Positions 1 to 7,841 of a DNA stretch of 64,000 nucleotides are shown piece by piece. The position numbers and the translations under genes were made by a program. Within the stretch, counting starts at the first letter, position 1, and each line of letters opens with the position of its first letter. A model generated the notes under the pieces. It was not told where the DNA came from, made no database searches, and was given only the letters and a program-made list of their open reading frames with translations. Where the stretch lies: positions 186,001 to 250,000 of the forward strand of contig NZ_VCNL01000001.1 in the NCBI RefSeq assembly GCF_007671685.1, given 5' to 3'. The DNA comes from Halorubrum salsamenti (GTDB lineage Archaea; Halobacteriota; Halobacteria; Halobacteriales; Haloferacaceae).

Positions 1-1346
1 GCCGCCTCGATCGCCGTCGGACCGTCAGCGAACTCGACGCTCGCGGCCGCACCGGGCAGAACTTCGACGAGCCGGCCGTGGCGGGCCCGGAGCGGCTCGT
101 CGAGCAGATCGTCGCCGTCCGCGTGGAGGCAGTCGAACGCGTGAAGCCGGAGCCCGACCTCGTCGCGCATCCGTTCCACGTCGTGTTTCCGCCGGAAGCG
201 CCGTAACACCTCCTGGAACGGGAGCGGGTCGCCGTCGTCGTCGATCGCGACGACTTCCCCGTCGAGGATGACCGGGTCGGAGACGTGTCCCTCCACGTAC
301 TCGACGATCTCCGGGAGCGCGTCGGTTACGTCGTCCATGTTTCGCGAGTAAACTCGCGGACCGAGGCCGCCGTTTCCGGTGTGATCGGCGCCGGAACCGT
401 TGTCGACGGCATCCTCTGGCACGTAATGGATCTGCACGCGCGCCCCGTCGAACTTGGTTTCGACGGCGACCTCGCCGAACGCCTCGACCGCGTCGGTCGC
501 GGTTCCCGCCTGCGCGAGCATCGCCTGCACCGGTCGACCGACCGCCAGCCCCTCGGCGCGCAGGCCGGTGAGCCCTTCGTCGCGGGCGAGGACCGCGACG
601 CGACCGTAGTCGTTGGTCACCTGGAGCGCGCGCTCGACCGCCGCGACCGCCTCGGTATCGGCGCGAAGGGTCGGACCGTCGCCGTCGTCGCTGTCGTCGC
701 CGTCGACCGTCTCACTGCCGCCTTCCCTGTCCGCGAGAAACGCCTCCGCGATCGCGTCGCGGACGGCCCCCTCTCCGACGCCGAGCCGCATCTCGCCGAG
801 GACGAGCCGGGCGAGCACCTTCGCCTCGGCGGGCTCGCACCGGTTGAACAGCCCGAACAGCGCGTCGCGCTTGCGGGACTCGCTGCCGTCGCCGGCGGCG
901 GCCGCCAGCCCGCGCAGCTCCGCGTCGACCGCAGCGACGGTGAGCCGGTCGCGTCCCTCGCCGAAGGCGTCGAGCCCGCGCTGGCCGCCGAACTCGAAGC
1001 CGGCGGCGACCGCGCCGATCTCGCCCGCCTCGGCCAGCCGCTCCTCCACGTCGGCGGCGGTCACGTTCGGGCCGGCGGCGCGGGCGATCGCCTCGCGACA
1101 GCGGGCCGGTCCCACGTCGAGCGTCCGGGTGTCGTGCGCCGGGAAGACGCGACCGAGCAGGAACCGAGTGACCGTCGCGAGATCGTCGTCCCCGGGGCCT
1201 CCGTCGTCGGTCCCGCCGTCGCCGTCGTCGCTTCCGTCGGTCCCCTCGGCGACCGCGAGCAGGTCGGCAACGAGTCGGGTCGTCTCGATGTCGGCGGGCT
1301 CGGCCGCCAGCCGCTCCGCCCGGTCGGCGAACGCTGCGAACTCCAT
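1..1346 (-). CDS. lig: ATP-dependent DNA ligase, 3' end cut by window edge
   Basis: Seals nicks between Okazaki fragments and during repair, using ATP to adenylate its active-site lysine. The reading frame is open from an ATG at 1346 to base 1, giving the first 448 residues; the C-terminus lies outside the window. The adenylation motif TKFDGARVQ is near residue 298, followed by VYSRN and by ILDGEVVAIDDDG (motif III region). The preceding ~240 residues match the helical N-terminal DNA-binding domain of archaeal/eukaryotic-type ligases and contain acidic linkers, as is usual in halophiles. It is transcribed divergently from the GCS2-like gene at 1527, with 180 bases between them. Nothing suggests damage. 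Confidence 0.93.
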   Translation of the reverse strand, partial: MEFAAFADRAERLAAEPADIETTRLVADLLAVAEGTDGSDDGDGGTDDGGPGDDDLATVTRFLLGRVFPAHDTRTLDVGPARCREAIARAAGPNVTAADVEERLAEAGEIGAVAAGFEFGGQRGLDAFGEGRDRLTVAAVDAELRGLAAAAGDGSESRKRDALFGLFNRCEPAEAKVLARLVLGEMRLGVGEGAVRDAIAEAFLADREGGSETVDGDDSDDGDGPTLRADTEAVAAVERALQVTNDYGRVAVLARDEGLTGLRAEGLAVGRPVQAMLAQAGTATDAVEAFGEVAVETKFDGARVQIHYVPEDAVDNGSGADHTGNGGLGPRVYSRNMDDVTDALPEIVEYVEGHVSDPVILDGEVVAIDDDGDPLPFQEVLRRFRRKHDVERMRDEVGLRLHAFDCLHADGDDLLDEPLRARHGRLVEVLPGAAASVEFADGPTAIEA

Positions 1347-1526
1347 GCGCGGAGTCGGCGATCGCTCGGCAAAAGCGCCCCGATACGGGCAGCGCCACGG
1401 TGTCGGTCGGTCTCGACGGGACAACATCTCCGAGCGCCCGCGCGGGCCTCCAGGCCGCGTGTCGACCGGTCCCACGCAGCCGATCGGGCGTAGGCCTTTT
1501 TAGTTGGCGGGGTCGTCGACCGTCCC

Positions 1527-3086
1527 ATGAGCACCGAGTCCGCGCTCGCCGATGGGGTCCGTGAGGCGCTCGCGGTCGACCCGGAGGAATTCGATGCCCG
1601 CGCCGAGGAGGAGGCGGAGGTCGTCAAGCAGGCGCTCCGCGACGGCGCCTTCGACAACCACCAGTCGATCGTCGGCTTCGAGTACGAGTTCTACGCGGTC
1701 GCCGACGGGCGGTGGAGCGAGGAGTCGCGTGCGGGCGAGTACGCCCTGATGCGGGTCCCTCGTCGACTGCTGGAGCTGATGGGGTTCGAGAAGGAACTCG
1801 GGCTCCACAACGCCGAGATGTCGACGAGTCCGCAGCCGCTCTCCGACCACGGGCTCCGGGCGCAGCTCGCGGAGGTCAGGGCGCGGCTGGAGGCCGCAGA
1901 GAACACCGCGGGCGTCGAGGGGATGCGGCTCGTCTCGGACGGCCTCTGGACCATCCCGCCGGCGGGGGAGACGGCCCGCGGGTACCTCACCGACAGCGTC
2001 GACGTCGACGGAGTCACCGTCGCGGTCAACATGAGCGACGCGGTCCGGTACCACGCGATGGCGAACACGGGCGACGACGGGCAGCGCGGGACGGTCATCG
2101 AGGCGCCCGGAGTGTCGCTCGCGGCGGACACGGTGATGCCTGAGAGCCTCATCACCTCGATCCAACCGCACTACCAGGTCGCGCAGGCCGAGACCCTGCC
2201 GCGGCACTTCCGGTACGCGCTCCGGATCGCCGGCCCCTTGCTCGCGCTCGGAGTCAACTCCCCCTTCTTCCCGCCGGACCTGTACGACGACGACTGGGGC
2301 GGCGAGCGCGTCCTCGCGGAGGGCGCGACGGAGAACCGGATCCACGTGTTCGAGTCGGTGCTCAACGCGCGCACCGACGAGGGCAAGGTACGGTTCCCGC
2401 GAGACGTTCACGACGTCGAGACCGCGGTCGACCGGATCGCCGCAGACGAGACGCTGATCCCGATGCCGGAGCCCGACGGTACCGACCGGTTCGACGACGA
2501 GTTCGCGACGTTCCGGACGAAACACGGCAGCTACTGGCGATGGGTCCGCCCCGTCTTCGAGGGCGCGAGCCGGTCGAGCGCCAACGCCCGGATCGAGTTC
2601 CGACCGATTCCGGGCCAGCCGACCGTCCGCGACTCGATCGCCTTCCAGGGGGCGTTCGCCGGGCTGATGCAGGCGCTCCCGCAGCGCGAACACCCCGTCA
2701 TCGGGCTCGACTGGGAGACCGCGCGCGACAACTTCTACGCCGCGGTCGCCGACGGCCTCGACGCGGAGATCGAGTGGATCGGACTCGACGGGGAGCGAAC
2801 CACCGACGTCGACGCGCTGTACGCGGACCTCCTCGACCACGCCGAGGCGGGGCTCCGGACCGCGGGCTGCCCCGAGGAAGAGGCGGCCGCGTGGCTCGCT
2901 CCGCTCCGGTGGCGGGTGGCGAACCGGACGACGCCGGCGAGCTGGAAGCGAGACCGGGTTCGCGAGCGCCTCGACGCCGGCGACGACTTCGAGACGGCGG
3001 TCCACGACACCCAACGCGAGTACATCGACCGACAGGCCGAGACGCTGATCGAGGGCGGCTTCTCCGCGTGGACGAACGGTGACTGA
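1527..3086 (+). CDS. GCS2-like carboxylate-amine ligase family protein
   Basis: 519 residues. The segment FEYEFYAV near residue 51 resembles the acidic ATP/metal-binding start of the glutamate-cysteine ligase type 2 fold, and the central part (HNAEMSTSPQPLS, VNMSDAVRYHAMANT, RIEFRPIPGQP) reads like that superfamily. Haloarchaea make gamma-glutamylcysteine as their main thiol, but the usual GshA is shorter (about 350-420 residues, from memory), so the substrate here is uncertain. A TTTTTAG box at 1497-1503 lies about 27 bases upstream of the ATG, fitting a leaderless transcript. Function is inferred from the fold only. Confidence 0.6.
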   Translation: MSTESALADGVREALAVDPEEFDARAEEEAEVVKQALRDGAFDNHQSIVGFEYEFYAVADGRWSEESRAGEYALMRVPRRLLELMGFEKELGLHNAEMSTSPQPLSDHGLRAQLAEVRARLEAAENTAGVEGMRLVSDGLWTIPPAGETARGYLTDSVDVDGVTVAVNMSDAVRYHAMANTGDDGQRGTVIEAPGVSLAADTVMPESLITSIQPHYQVAQAETLPRHFRYALRIAGPLLALGVNSPFFPPDLYDDDWGGERVLAEGATENRIHVFESVLNARTDEGKVRFPRDVHDVETAVDRIAADETLIPMPEPDGTDRFDDEFATFRTKHGSYWRWVRPVFEGASRSSANARIEFRPIPGQPTVRDSIAFQGAFAGLMQALPQREHPVIGLDWETARDNFYAAVADGLDAEIEWIGLDGERTTDVDALYADLLDHAEAGLRTAGCPEEEAAAWLAPLRWRVANRTTPASWKRDRVRERLDAGDDFETAVHDTQREYIDRQAETLIEGGFSAWTNGD

Positions 3087-3250
3087 GGCGCCGAATCGGC
3101 GTCGACCCGAATAAACCGGCAATCGGTTCCGGATTCGGGAACGGCGGCTTTGACCGATCTCGACGACCGAGTTGCAGTTCGATCGCGTATGAGGCGGACA
3201 GAGCCTTCGAAGCGGCAGATTAGCCCCTGTGTCTGTTTCTCACGTGCCAG

Positions 3251-3259
3251 TATTTATAA
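3251..3259 (+). promoter_or_regulatory. TATA box of the ABC importer operon
   Basis: TATTTATAA lies in a locally AT-rich patch of otherwise GC-rich DNA. It would place the transcript start near 3280 and give a leader of about 55-60 bases before the substrate-binding protein gene. The remaining bases of the 3087-3338 gap show no convincing gene. Confidence 0.5.
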
Positions 3260-3338
3260 CTACAAGGCATCATAGGTGCGGTTGAATATTCTCGATAGCC
3301 ATATTACCTTATGAGTGGGGCCGGTACGAGAGGGTACG

Positions 3339-4322
3339 ATGGAGCGAAGACAGTTCCTCAGCGGAACCGGCGCGGCGATCGGCGGCTCGCTGCTCGCCGG
3401 CTGCGTTGGCGGGAGCGACTCTCGGACGGTGACGGTCGATTACGCCTACTACAACCCGGTCAGCCTCGTGTTACGCGAGAAGGGGTGGATGGCGGAGGCG
3501 TTCGCCGACACCGACGTGGAGATCGAGTGGGTGCTGAGCCTCGGCAGCAACCAGGCCAACGAGTACTCCCAGAGCGGCGAGGCCGAGGTCGCCTCCACCG
3601 CCGGGATCGCGGCGCTGATGGCCCGGTCGAACGGGGTCCCGATCACGACGCCGTACATCTACTCCGAGCCCGAGTGGACCGCGCTCGTCACCTTCGAGGA
3701 GAGCGGCATCGAGTCGGTCGCCGACCTGGAGGGTAAACGGATCGCCGCGACCCGAGGCACCGACCCGTACTTCTTCCTCCTGCAGGCGCTCGACGACGCG
3801 GGGCTGAGCGAGGACGACGTGGAGGTCGTCCACCTCCAGCATCCCGAGGGGCAGTCCTCGCTGGTGCAGGGCAACGTGGACGCGTGGGCGGGGCTCGACC
3901 CCCACATGGCCGAGTTGGAGCTGGAACACGACGGCGCGGAGCTGTTCTTCCGCGAGCCCGCGTACAACACCTACGGGTTCCTGAACTTCCTCGACGGGTT
4001 CCTCGCGGACCACCCGGAGGACGCCCGGCGCGTGATCGACGCCTACGAGCGCGGCCGCGAGTGGGCGATCGACAACCCCGAGGAGACCGCGTCGATCCTC
4101 GCGAGCGAGTCGGACATGTCCCAACCGGTCGCAGAGCGGGTTTTCACACAGCGGAACGACCTCTCGGAACCGGTTCCGGGCGACGCCCACCGCGACCTGT
4201 TGTCGGACCTCGCGCCGATCCTCGAAGCGGAGGGACTCGTCAACGACGACGCCGACCCTCGGGGGAGCATCGACGACCTGCTCGACTCCGAGTTCGCGGC
4301 CGACGCCGCGGGAGGCGAGTGA
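3339..4322 (+). CDS. Tat-exported lipoprotein, sulfonate/nitrate-type ABC substrate-binding protein
   Basis: Binds a small solute outside the cell and hands it to the permease. The N-terminus has a twin-arginine motif (RRQFLSG), a short hydrophobic stretch and a lipobox (LLAGC, Cys near residue 22), so it should be exported folded and lipid-anchored. The body fits the SsuA/TauA/NMT1-like type 2 periplasmic fold (VDYAYYNPVSLVLREKGWM, VADLEGKRIAATRGTDPYFFL). The start at 3339 is preferred over an in-frame GTG at 3315 because it puts RR at positions 3-4. The permease begins 2 bases after the stop. The substrate could be a sulfonate, taurine, nitrate or thiamine precursor; the sequence does not decide. 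Confidence 0.85.
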   Translation: MERRQFLSGTGAAIGGSLLAGCVGGSDSRTVTVDYAYYNPVSLVLREKGWMAEAFADTDVEIEWVLSLGSNQANEYSQSGEAEVASTAGIAALMARSNGVPITTPYIYSEPEWTALVTFEESGIESVADLEGKRIAATRGTDPYFFLLQALDDAGLSEDDVEVVHLQHPEGQSSLVQGNVDAWAGLDPHMAELELEHDGAELFFREPAYNTYGFLNFLDGFLADHPEDARRVIDAYERGREWAIDNPEETASILASESDMSQPVAERVFTQRNDLSEPVPGDAHRDLLSDLAPILEAEGLVNDDADPRGSIDDLLDSEFAADAAGGE

Positions 4323-4323
4323 G

Positions 4324-5133
4324 ATGGCGACCACGCGGGAGACCGAGAGCGGCGACGTTGGGGCGGAACTCGTGGGTGCGCTTCCGGACGCCGACCGGTT
4401 CCAGTGGCTGCTCGGGCTGGTCGTGCCCGCGGCGCTCGTCGTCGTCTGGCATCTGCTGGTTACGACGGGGGTGTTCGCGGCCCATCAGCTCCCCCAGCCG
4501 CTCCGCGTCGTCGAGACGCTCTACGGGATGGCGGCCACGGGCGAGCTGTGGGGCCACATCGCCATTACGCTCCAGCGCGTGTTCTTTGGGACGCTCCTCG
4601 GCGTGAGCGTCGGGGTCGGTTTCGGAACGATTACCGGTCTGTACGGGCTCGCGCACGACCTGCTCGACCCGCTCTTACAGAGCCTCAAGAACATCCCCTC
4701 GCTGGCGTGGGTGCCGCTGTTCCTGCTGTGGTTCGGCATCGGCGAGGGCGCGAAGGTTCTCCTTATCGCCGTCGGGGCCTTTTTCCCCGTCTACCTCAAC
4801 CTCTCGACCGGTATCAGTAACGTGAGCGAGGACCTGATCGAGGTGGCCGAGGTGTACGACCTCGGTCGGTTCGAATCGCTCCGGCGGGTCGTGTTCCCGG
4901 CCGCGGTGCCGAGCCTGCTCGTCGGGATCCGCGGCGGCGTCGGGTTGGCGTGGATGTTCGTCGTCGCCGCGGAGCTGATCGCGGCGAGCCAGGGGATCGG
5001 GTTCCTGCTGAGCGACGGGCGGGTGCTCGCCCGACCGGACATCATCGTGGGATCGATCCTGCTGTTCGCCTTCTTCGGGAACCTCTCGGATCTCGCTGTC
5101 AAGGAGGTGGAAAAGCGTGCCGTCGACTGGTGA
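4324..5133 (+). CDS. ABC transporter permease, SsuC/TauC type
   Basis: 269-residue membrane subunit with about six predicted helices and the cytoplasmic EAA loop (YDLGRFESLRRVVFPAAVPSLLVGIRGGVGLAWMF is the region; key residues are the conserved G and the following P). It forms the solute channel for the importer whose binding protein precedes it and whose ATPase overlaps its 3' end by 17 bases. Length and loop position match nitrate/sulfonate/taurine permeases of the BPD_transp_1 family. Confidence 0.88.
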   Translation: MATTRETESGDVGAELVGALPDADRFQWLLGLVVPAALVVVWHLLVTTGVFAAHQLPQPLRVVETLYGMAATGELWGHIAITLQRVFFGTLLGVSVGVGFGTITGLYGLAHDLLDPLLQSLKNIPSLAWVPLFLLWFGIGEGAKVLLIAVGAFFPVYLNLSTGISNVSEDLIEVAEVYDLGRFESLRRVVFPAAVPSLLVGIRGGVGLAWMFVVAAELIAASQGIGFLLSDGRVLARPDIIVGSILLFAFFGNLSDLAVKEVEKRAVDW

Positions 5134-5932
5134 GGAAGTGGACGAGGCGGACGACCCGCCGGAGCGGACGGGCGACTCGACGGCGCCGACGGACGGTCCG
5201 GCCCTCGCCGTCCGCGGGCTCACGAAGCGCTACGGCGACACCGTCGCGCTCGACGAGGTCGACCTCGCGGTCGACGACGGGGAGTTCGTGGCGGTCGTCG
5301 GCCCCTCGGGCTGCGGGAAGTCGACGCTGCTGCGCGTACTCACGGGGTTAGAAGAGCGGTTCGAGGGGCGCGCGGCGGTCGACGGGGTCGACGTGCGCGA
5401 CGGCGGCAGCGACGCGGTCGGCATGGTGTTCCAGGAGCCGCGTCTGCTCGCGTGGGCGGACGTGCGTGAGAACGTCGCAGTCGGGCTCCCGGCCGACGTC
5501 GATCCCGGCGATCCCGCTGCGCGCGACCGCGTCGACGGGCTGATCGAGACGGTCGGCCTCGACGGGTTCGCCGAGAGCCGCCCCGGCGAGCTCTCGGGCG
5601 GGATGGCCCAGCGCGTCTCGCTGGCGCGCGGGCTCGCCTACGAGCCCGAGGTGCTGTTGCTCGACGAGCCGTTCTCCGCGCTCGACCAGCTGACGAAGTA
5701 CGAGCAGCAGGACAACCTGCTCGACGTGTGGCGCGAGCGCGGGGCGACGGTCGCGCTCGTCACCCACGACGTGGAGGAGGCGGCGTACCTCGCGGACCGC
5801 GTCGTCGTGCTCGGCGGCCAGCCCGGCACCGTCGAGACCGTCGTCGACGTCGAGGCGGACCGACCGCGCGAGCGGACCGACGAGGCGCTGCTCACGGCCC
5901 GCCGCGAGATCACGGACGCGCTCGGGGTCTGA
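5117..5932 (+). CDS. ABC transporter ATP-binding protein, SsuB/TauB type
   Basis: 271 residues, GTG start inside the 3' end of the permease gene, so probably translationally coupled. It has Walker A (GPSGCGKST), the Q-loop (VFQEPRLLAW), the signature LSGGMAQR, Walker B (VLLLDEPFSALD) and the switch His (VTHDVEEA). The first ~35 residues are an acidic extension before the nucleotide-binding domain. FQEPRLL and the HDVEEAAYLADRVVVL segment are typical of the nitrate/sulfonate/taurine subfamily. It powers uptake through the two genes upstream. Confidence 0.9.
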   Translation: MPSTGEEVDEADDPPERTGDSTAPTDGPALAVRGLTKRYGDTVALDEVDLAVDDGEFVAVVGPSGCGKSTLLRVLTGLEERFEGRAAVDGVDVRDGGSDAVGMVFQEPRLLAWADVRENVAVGLPADVDPGDPAARDRVDGLIETVGLDGFAESRPGELSGGMAQRVSLARGLAYEPEVLLLDEPFSALDQLTKYEQQDNLLDVWRERGATVALVTHDVEEAAYLADRVVVLGGQPGTVETVVDVEADRPRERTDEALLTARREITDALGV

Positions 5933-6252
5933 GCGGCGTTCGATCGCCTCGGCGCCCGATCGCATCGCGCCTGTGACCGGGGTCGGCGGCGCGTGCCGCC
6001 ATCCGCTTCGGGACCACCGACCGCGCGCCGACCGCACACGGAACGAAACGAACGTCGATTCGGCTTATTAATCGGGTTCCGAAACCACAGTACCCCGATC
6101 GTCTCGATGTGTGTATAATGTGTATAAGGACATGCGATCACGTTGATGTCGTGTGATTTTCGGGATCGTCGTTCGAACCCCGGGGGCTCTCAGATGAGCC
6201 GTTTTTGCAACCGGCACAAGTGTTAAGTTCTCGACCGTGCTTTCGTCAGTCG
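5933..6252 (+). other. intergenic region upstream of leuA
   Basis: 320 bases with no convincing gene. It contains a tandem 9-base repeat TGTGTATAA TGTGTATAA (6110-6118, 6119-6127), an ATCGGG...CCCGAT inverted pair (about 6071-6098) and a TTAAG box near 6223-6227. That last box sits about 28 bases before the ATG at 6253, as expected for a leaderless leuA transcript. Confidence 0.5.
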
Positions 6253-7474
6253 ATGACAGACATCACGGAGGCTTCGTCGGACACCCCGGCGGATCGAGTT
6301 CTTCCAGGGCACGATAGCTTCTAACATCGATATCGGTCCTGTACGGATCTTCGACACGACGTTACGAGACGGTGAACAGTCACCACGGACGTCGTTCAGC
6401 TACGACGAGAAACGCCGCATAGCGGCGACGCTGGACGACATGAACACCCACGTCATCGAGGCTGGGTTCCCGGTGAACTCGGACGCGGAGTTCGAGGCCG
6501 TGAGCGATATCGCCGCCGCGACGGACACCACCGTCTGCGGGCTGGCGCGGGTCGTCGAGGGCGACATCGAGGCCGCCATCGACTCCGGCGTCGAGATGGT
6601 CCACGTGTTCGTCTCCACCAGCGACGTACAGCTGGAGGATTCGATGCACGCGACCCGGCAGGAGGCGAAACAGCGCGCGATCGACGCCGTCGAGCAGGTG
6701 AAAGACGCCGGCGTCGAGTGCATGTTCTCGCCGATGGACGCGACGCGGACCGACCCCGACTACCTGCGGGAGATCGTCGAGGCGGTCAGCGACGCGGGCA
6801 CCGACTGGATCAACATCCCGGACACGTGCGGCGTGGCGATGCCGACCAGCTTCGGGAAGACCGTGAAGGCGGTCGTCGAGGCGACCGACGCCCGCGTCGA
6901 CGTACACACCCACGACGACTTCGGGATGGCCGCGGCGAACGCGGTCACCGGCTTCGAGAACGGCGCGGAGCAGGCGCAGGTGTCGGTCAACGGGATCGGC
7001 GAGCGCGCCGGCAACGCCGCCTACGAGGAGGTCGTGATGGCGGTCGAATCCGTGTACGGCGTCGACACCGGCATCGACACGACCCAGATCACCAAGCTGG
7101 CCCGGATCGTCGAGGAGGCCTCGGACATCCCGGTGCCGGCGAACAAACCCGTCACCGGGCGGAACGCGTTCGCCCACGAGTCGGGCATCCACGCCGCGGG
7201 CGTCATCGAGAACGCCGACACGTTCGAGACCGGCGTGATGACCCCGGAGATGGTCGGTGCCGAACGCGAGTTCGTGCTCGGGAAACACACCGGCACCCAC
7301 AGCGTGCGCAAGCACCTGGTGGAGGCCGGCTTCGACCCGAGCGACAGCGAGGTCCGGCGCATCACCAAGCGCGTCAAGGAGTACGGCTCCGGCAAGCGCC
7401 AGGTGACCGCCGGCGACGTCGAGCGGTTCGCCGAGGAGGCGGACGTCGACCGCGAGGAGGAGGTCCGGGTCTGA
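6253..7474 (+). CDS. leuA: 2-isopropylmalate synthase, with apparent N-terminal frameshift
   Basis: First step of leucine synthesis: condenses acetyl-CoA with 2-oxoisovalerate. The HMGL-like barrel is clear: IFDTTLRDGEQSP (catalytic D and R), HVIEAGFPVNSDAEF, HTHDDFG (metal His) and NGIGERAGNAAYEE. The frame carrying these motifs has no ATG, GTG or TTG between its last stop (6254-6256) and DTTLRDGEQ; its first ATG is 6440, which would delete the catalytic motif. An ATG at 6253 with good promoter spacing opens a frame reading MTDITEASSDTP and then stops at 6324. The downstream frame reads RIEFFQGT, like haloarchaeal LeuA N-termini as remembered. One base less (for instance in the C run 6284-6287) joins the two. 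The protein would be about 405 residues and lacks the C-terminal LeuA regulatory domain, so feedback control may be absent. Confidence 0.85.
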
Positions 7475-7596
7475 TGGCCGCCTCCCTGCACGGGGAGCCT
7501 GCCGATCGACCGCCGTGCGGTCTCGCTGGCGGGGGCGATCACCCGATCCGATCCGCCCCCCGGAATCGGTCCGCCGGTTCCGTTTCCCGACAGGGA

Positions 7597-7602
7597 TTTA
7601 TA
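7597..7602 (+). promoter_or_regulatory. TATA box of the ilv leader
   Basis: TTTATA centred about 28 bases upstream of the ATG at 7628. This spacing predicts transcription starting at or within a few bases of that ATG, giving a leaderless small ORF ahead of ilvB. Confidence 0.5.
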
Positions 7603-7627
7603 CCCCGGACGTGTTGGTGGAATCGAG

Positions 7628-7702
7628 ATGCGACGGCACACCGTGACCCCGACGACCGCCGACGTCGCCGGAGCCGTCGCGCCGATCATTGTAGGGGTAT
7701 AA
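7628..7702 (+). CDS. putative 24-residue leader peptide upstream of ilvB
   Basis: A small ORF from ATG 7628 to TAA 7700-7702. The peptide begins MRRHTVTP and ends APIIVGV. The last codons are ATC ATT GTA GGG GTA; ATT and GTA are unusual in this GC-rich genome, and they call for isoleucine and valine, the products of the pathway downstream. The stop codon falls in the loop of an 8-bp perfect hairpin (7690-7697 with 7704-7711). It sits 139 bases before the acetolactate synthase gene. By analogy with bacterial ilv leader peptides, ribosome progress through these codons could sense charged tRNA. That role is inference; the ORF, its promoter spacing and the hairpin are directly visible. It could also be a chance ORF. 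Confidence 0.5.
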   Translation: MRRHTVTPTTADVAGAVAPIIVGV

Positions 7703-7789
7703 TCCCCTACACCACACCTTCCTCACCGACGCCACGCATCGACGAACGCCGACGGGCGAGCCCGTTCTCGTCCGGCGACCCGGCGTTCG
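7664..7789 (+). promoter_or_regulatory. structured leader ahead of ilvB with competing stems
   Basis: Three perfect pairings can be drawn: TGTAGGGG 7690-7697 with CCCCTACA 7704-7711; CGAACGCCG 7743-7751 with CGGCGTTCG 7781-7789, enclosing an ACGGG/CCCGT hairpin; and GTCGCCGGA 7664-7672 (inside the small ORF) with TCCGGCGAC 7771-7779. The last crosses the second, so the two cannot both form as simple helices. There is no T-run, so an archaeal intrinsic terminator is not evident; control of translation or of a downstream terminator would have to be tested. Confidence 0.45.
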
Positions 7790-7841
7790 GATCGACCGAC
7801 TCTCACACCCGCGAGATGCACCACCGAACATCACCACGACA

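Noticed and set aside
3190-3276. 28-codon ORF before the ABC importer
   Set aside because: It covers the TATA box region and has no conserved features.
6165-6190. tRNA T-arm-like GTTCGAAC followed by CCCGG
   Set aside because: No matching stems or acceptor partners; GTTCGAAC is just a short palindrome.
6253-6324. 23-codon ORF upstream of leuA as an independent leader peptide
   Set aside because: It contains no Leu-rich end, and the sequence continuing in the next frame (RIEFFQGT) looks like LeuA itself, so a frame change explains it better.
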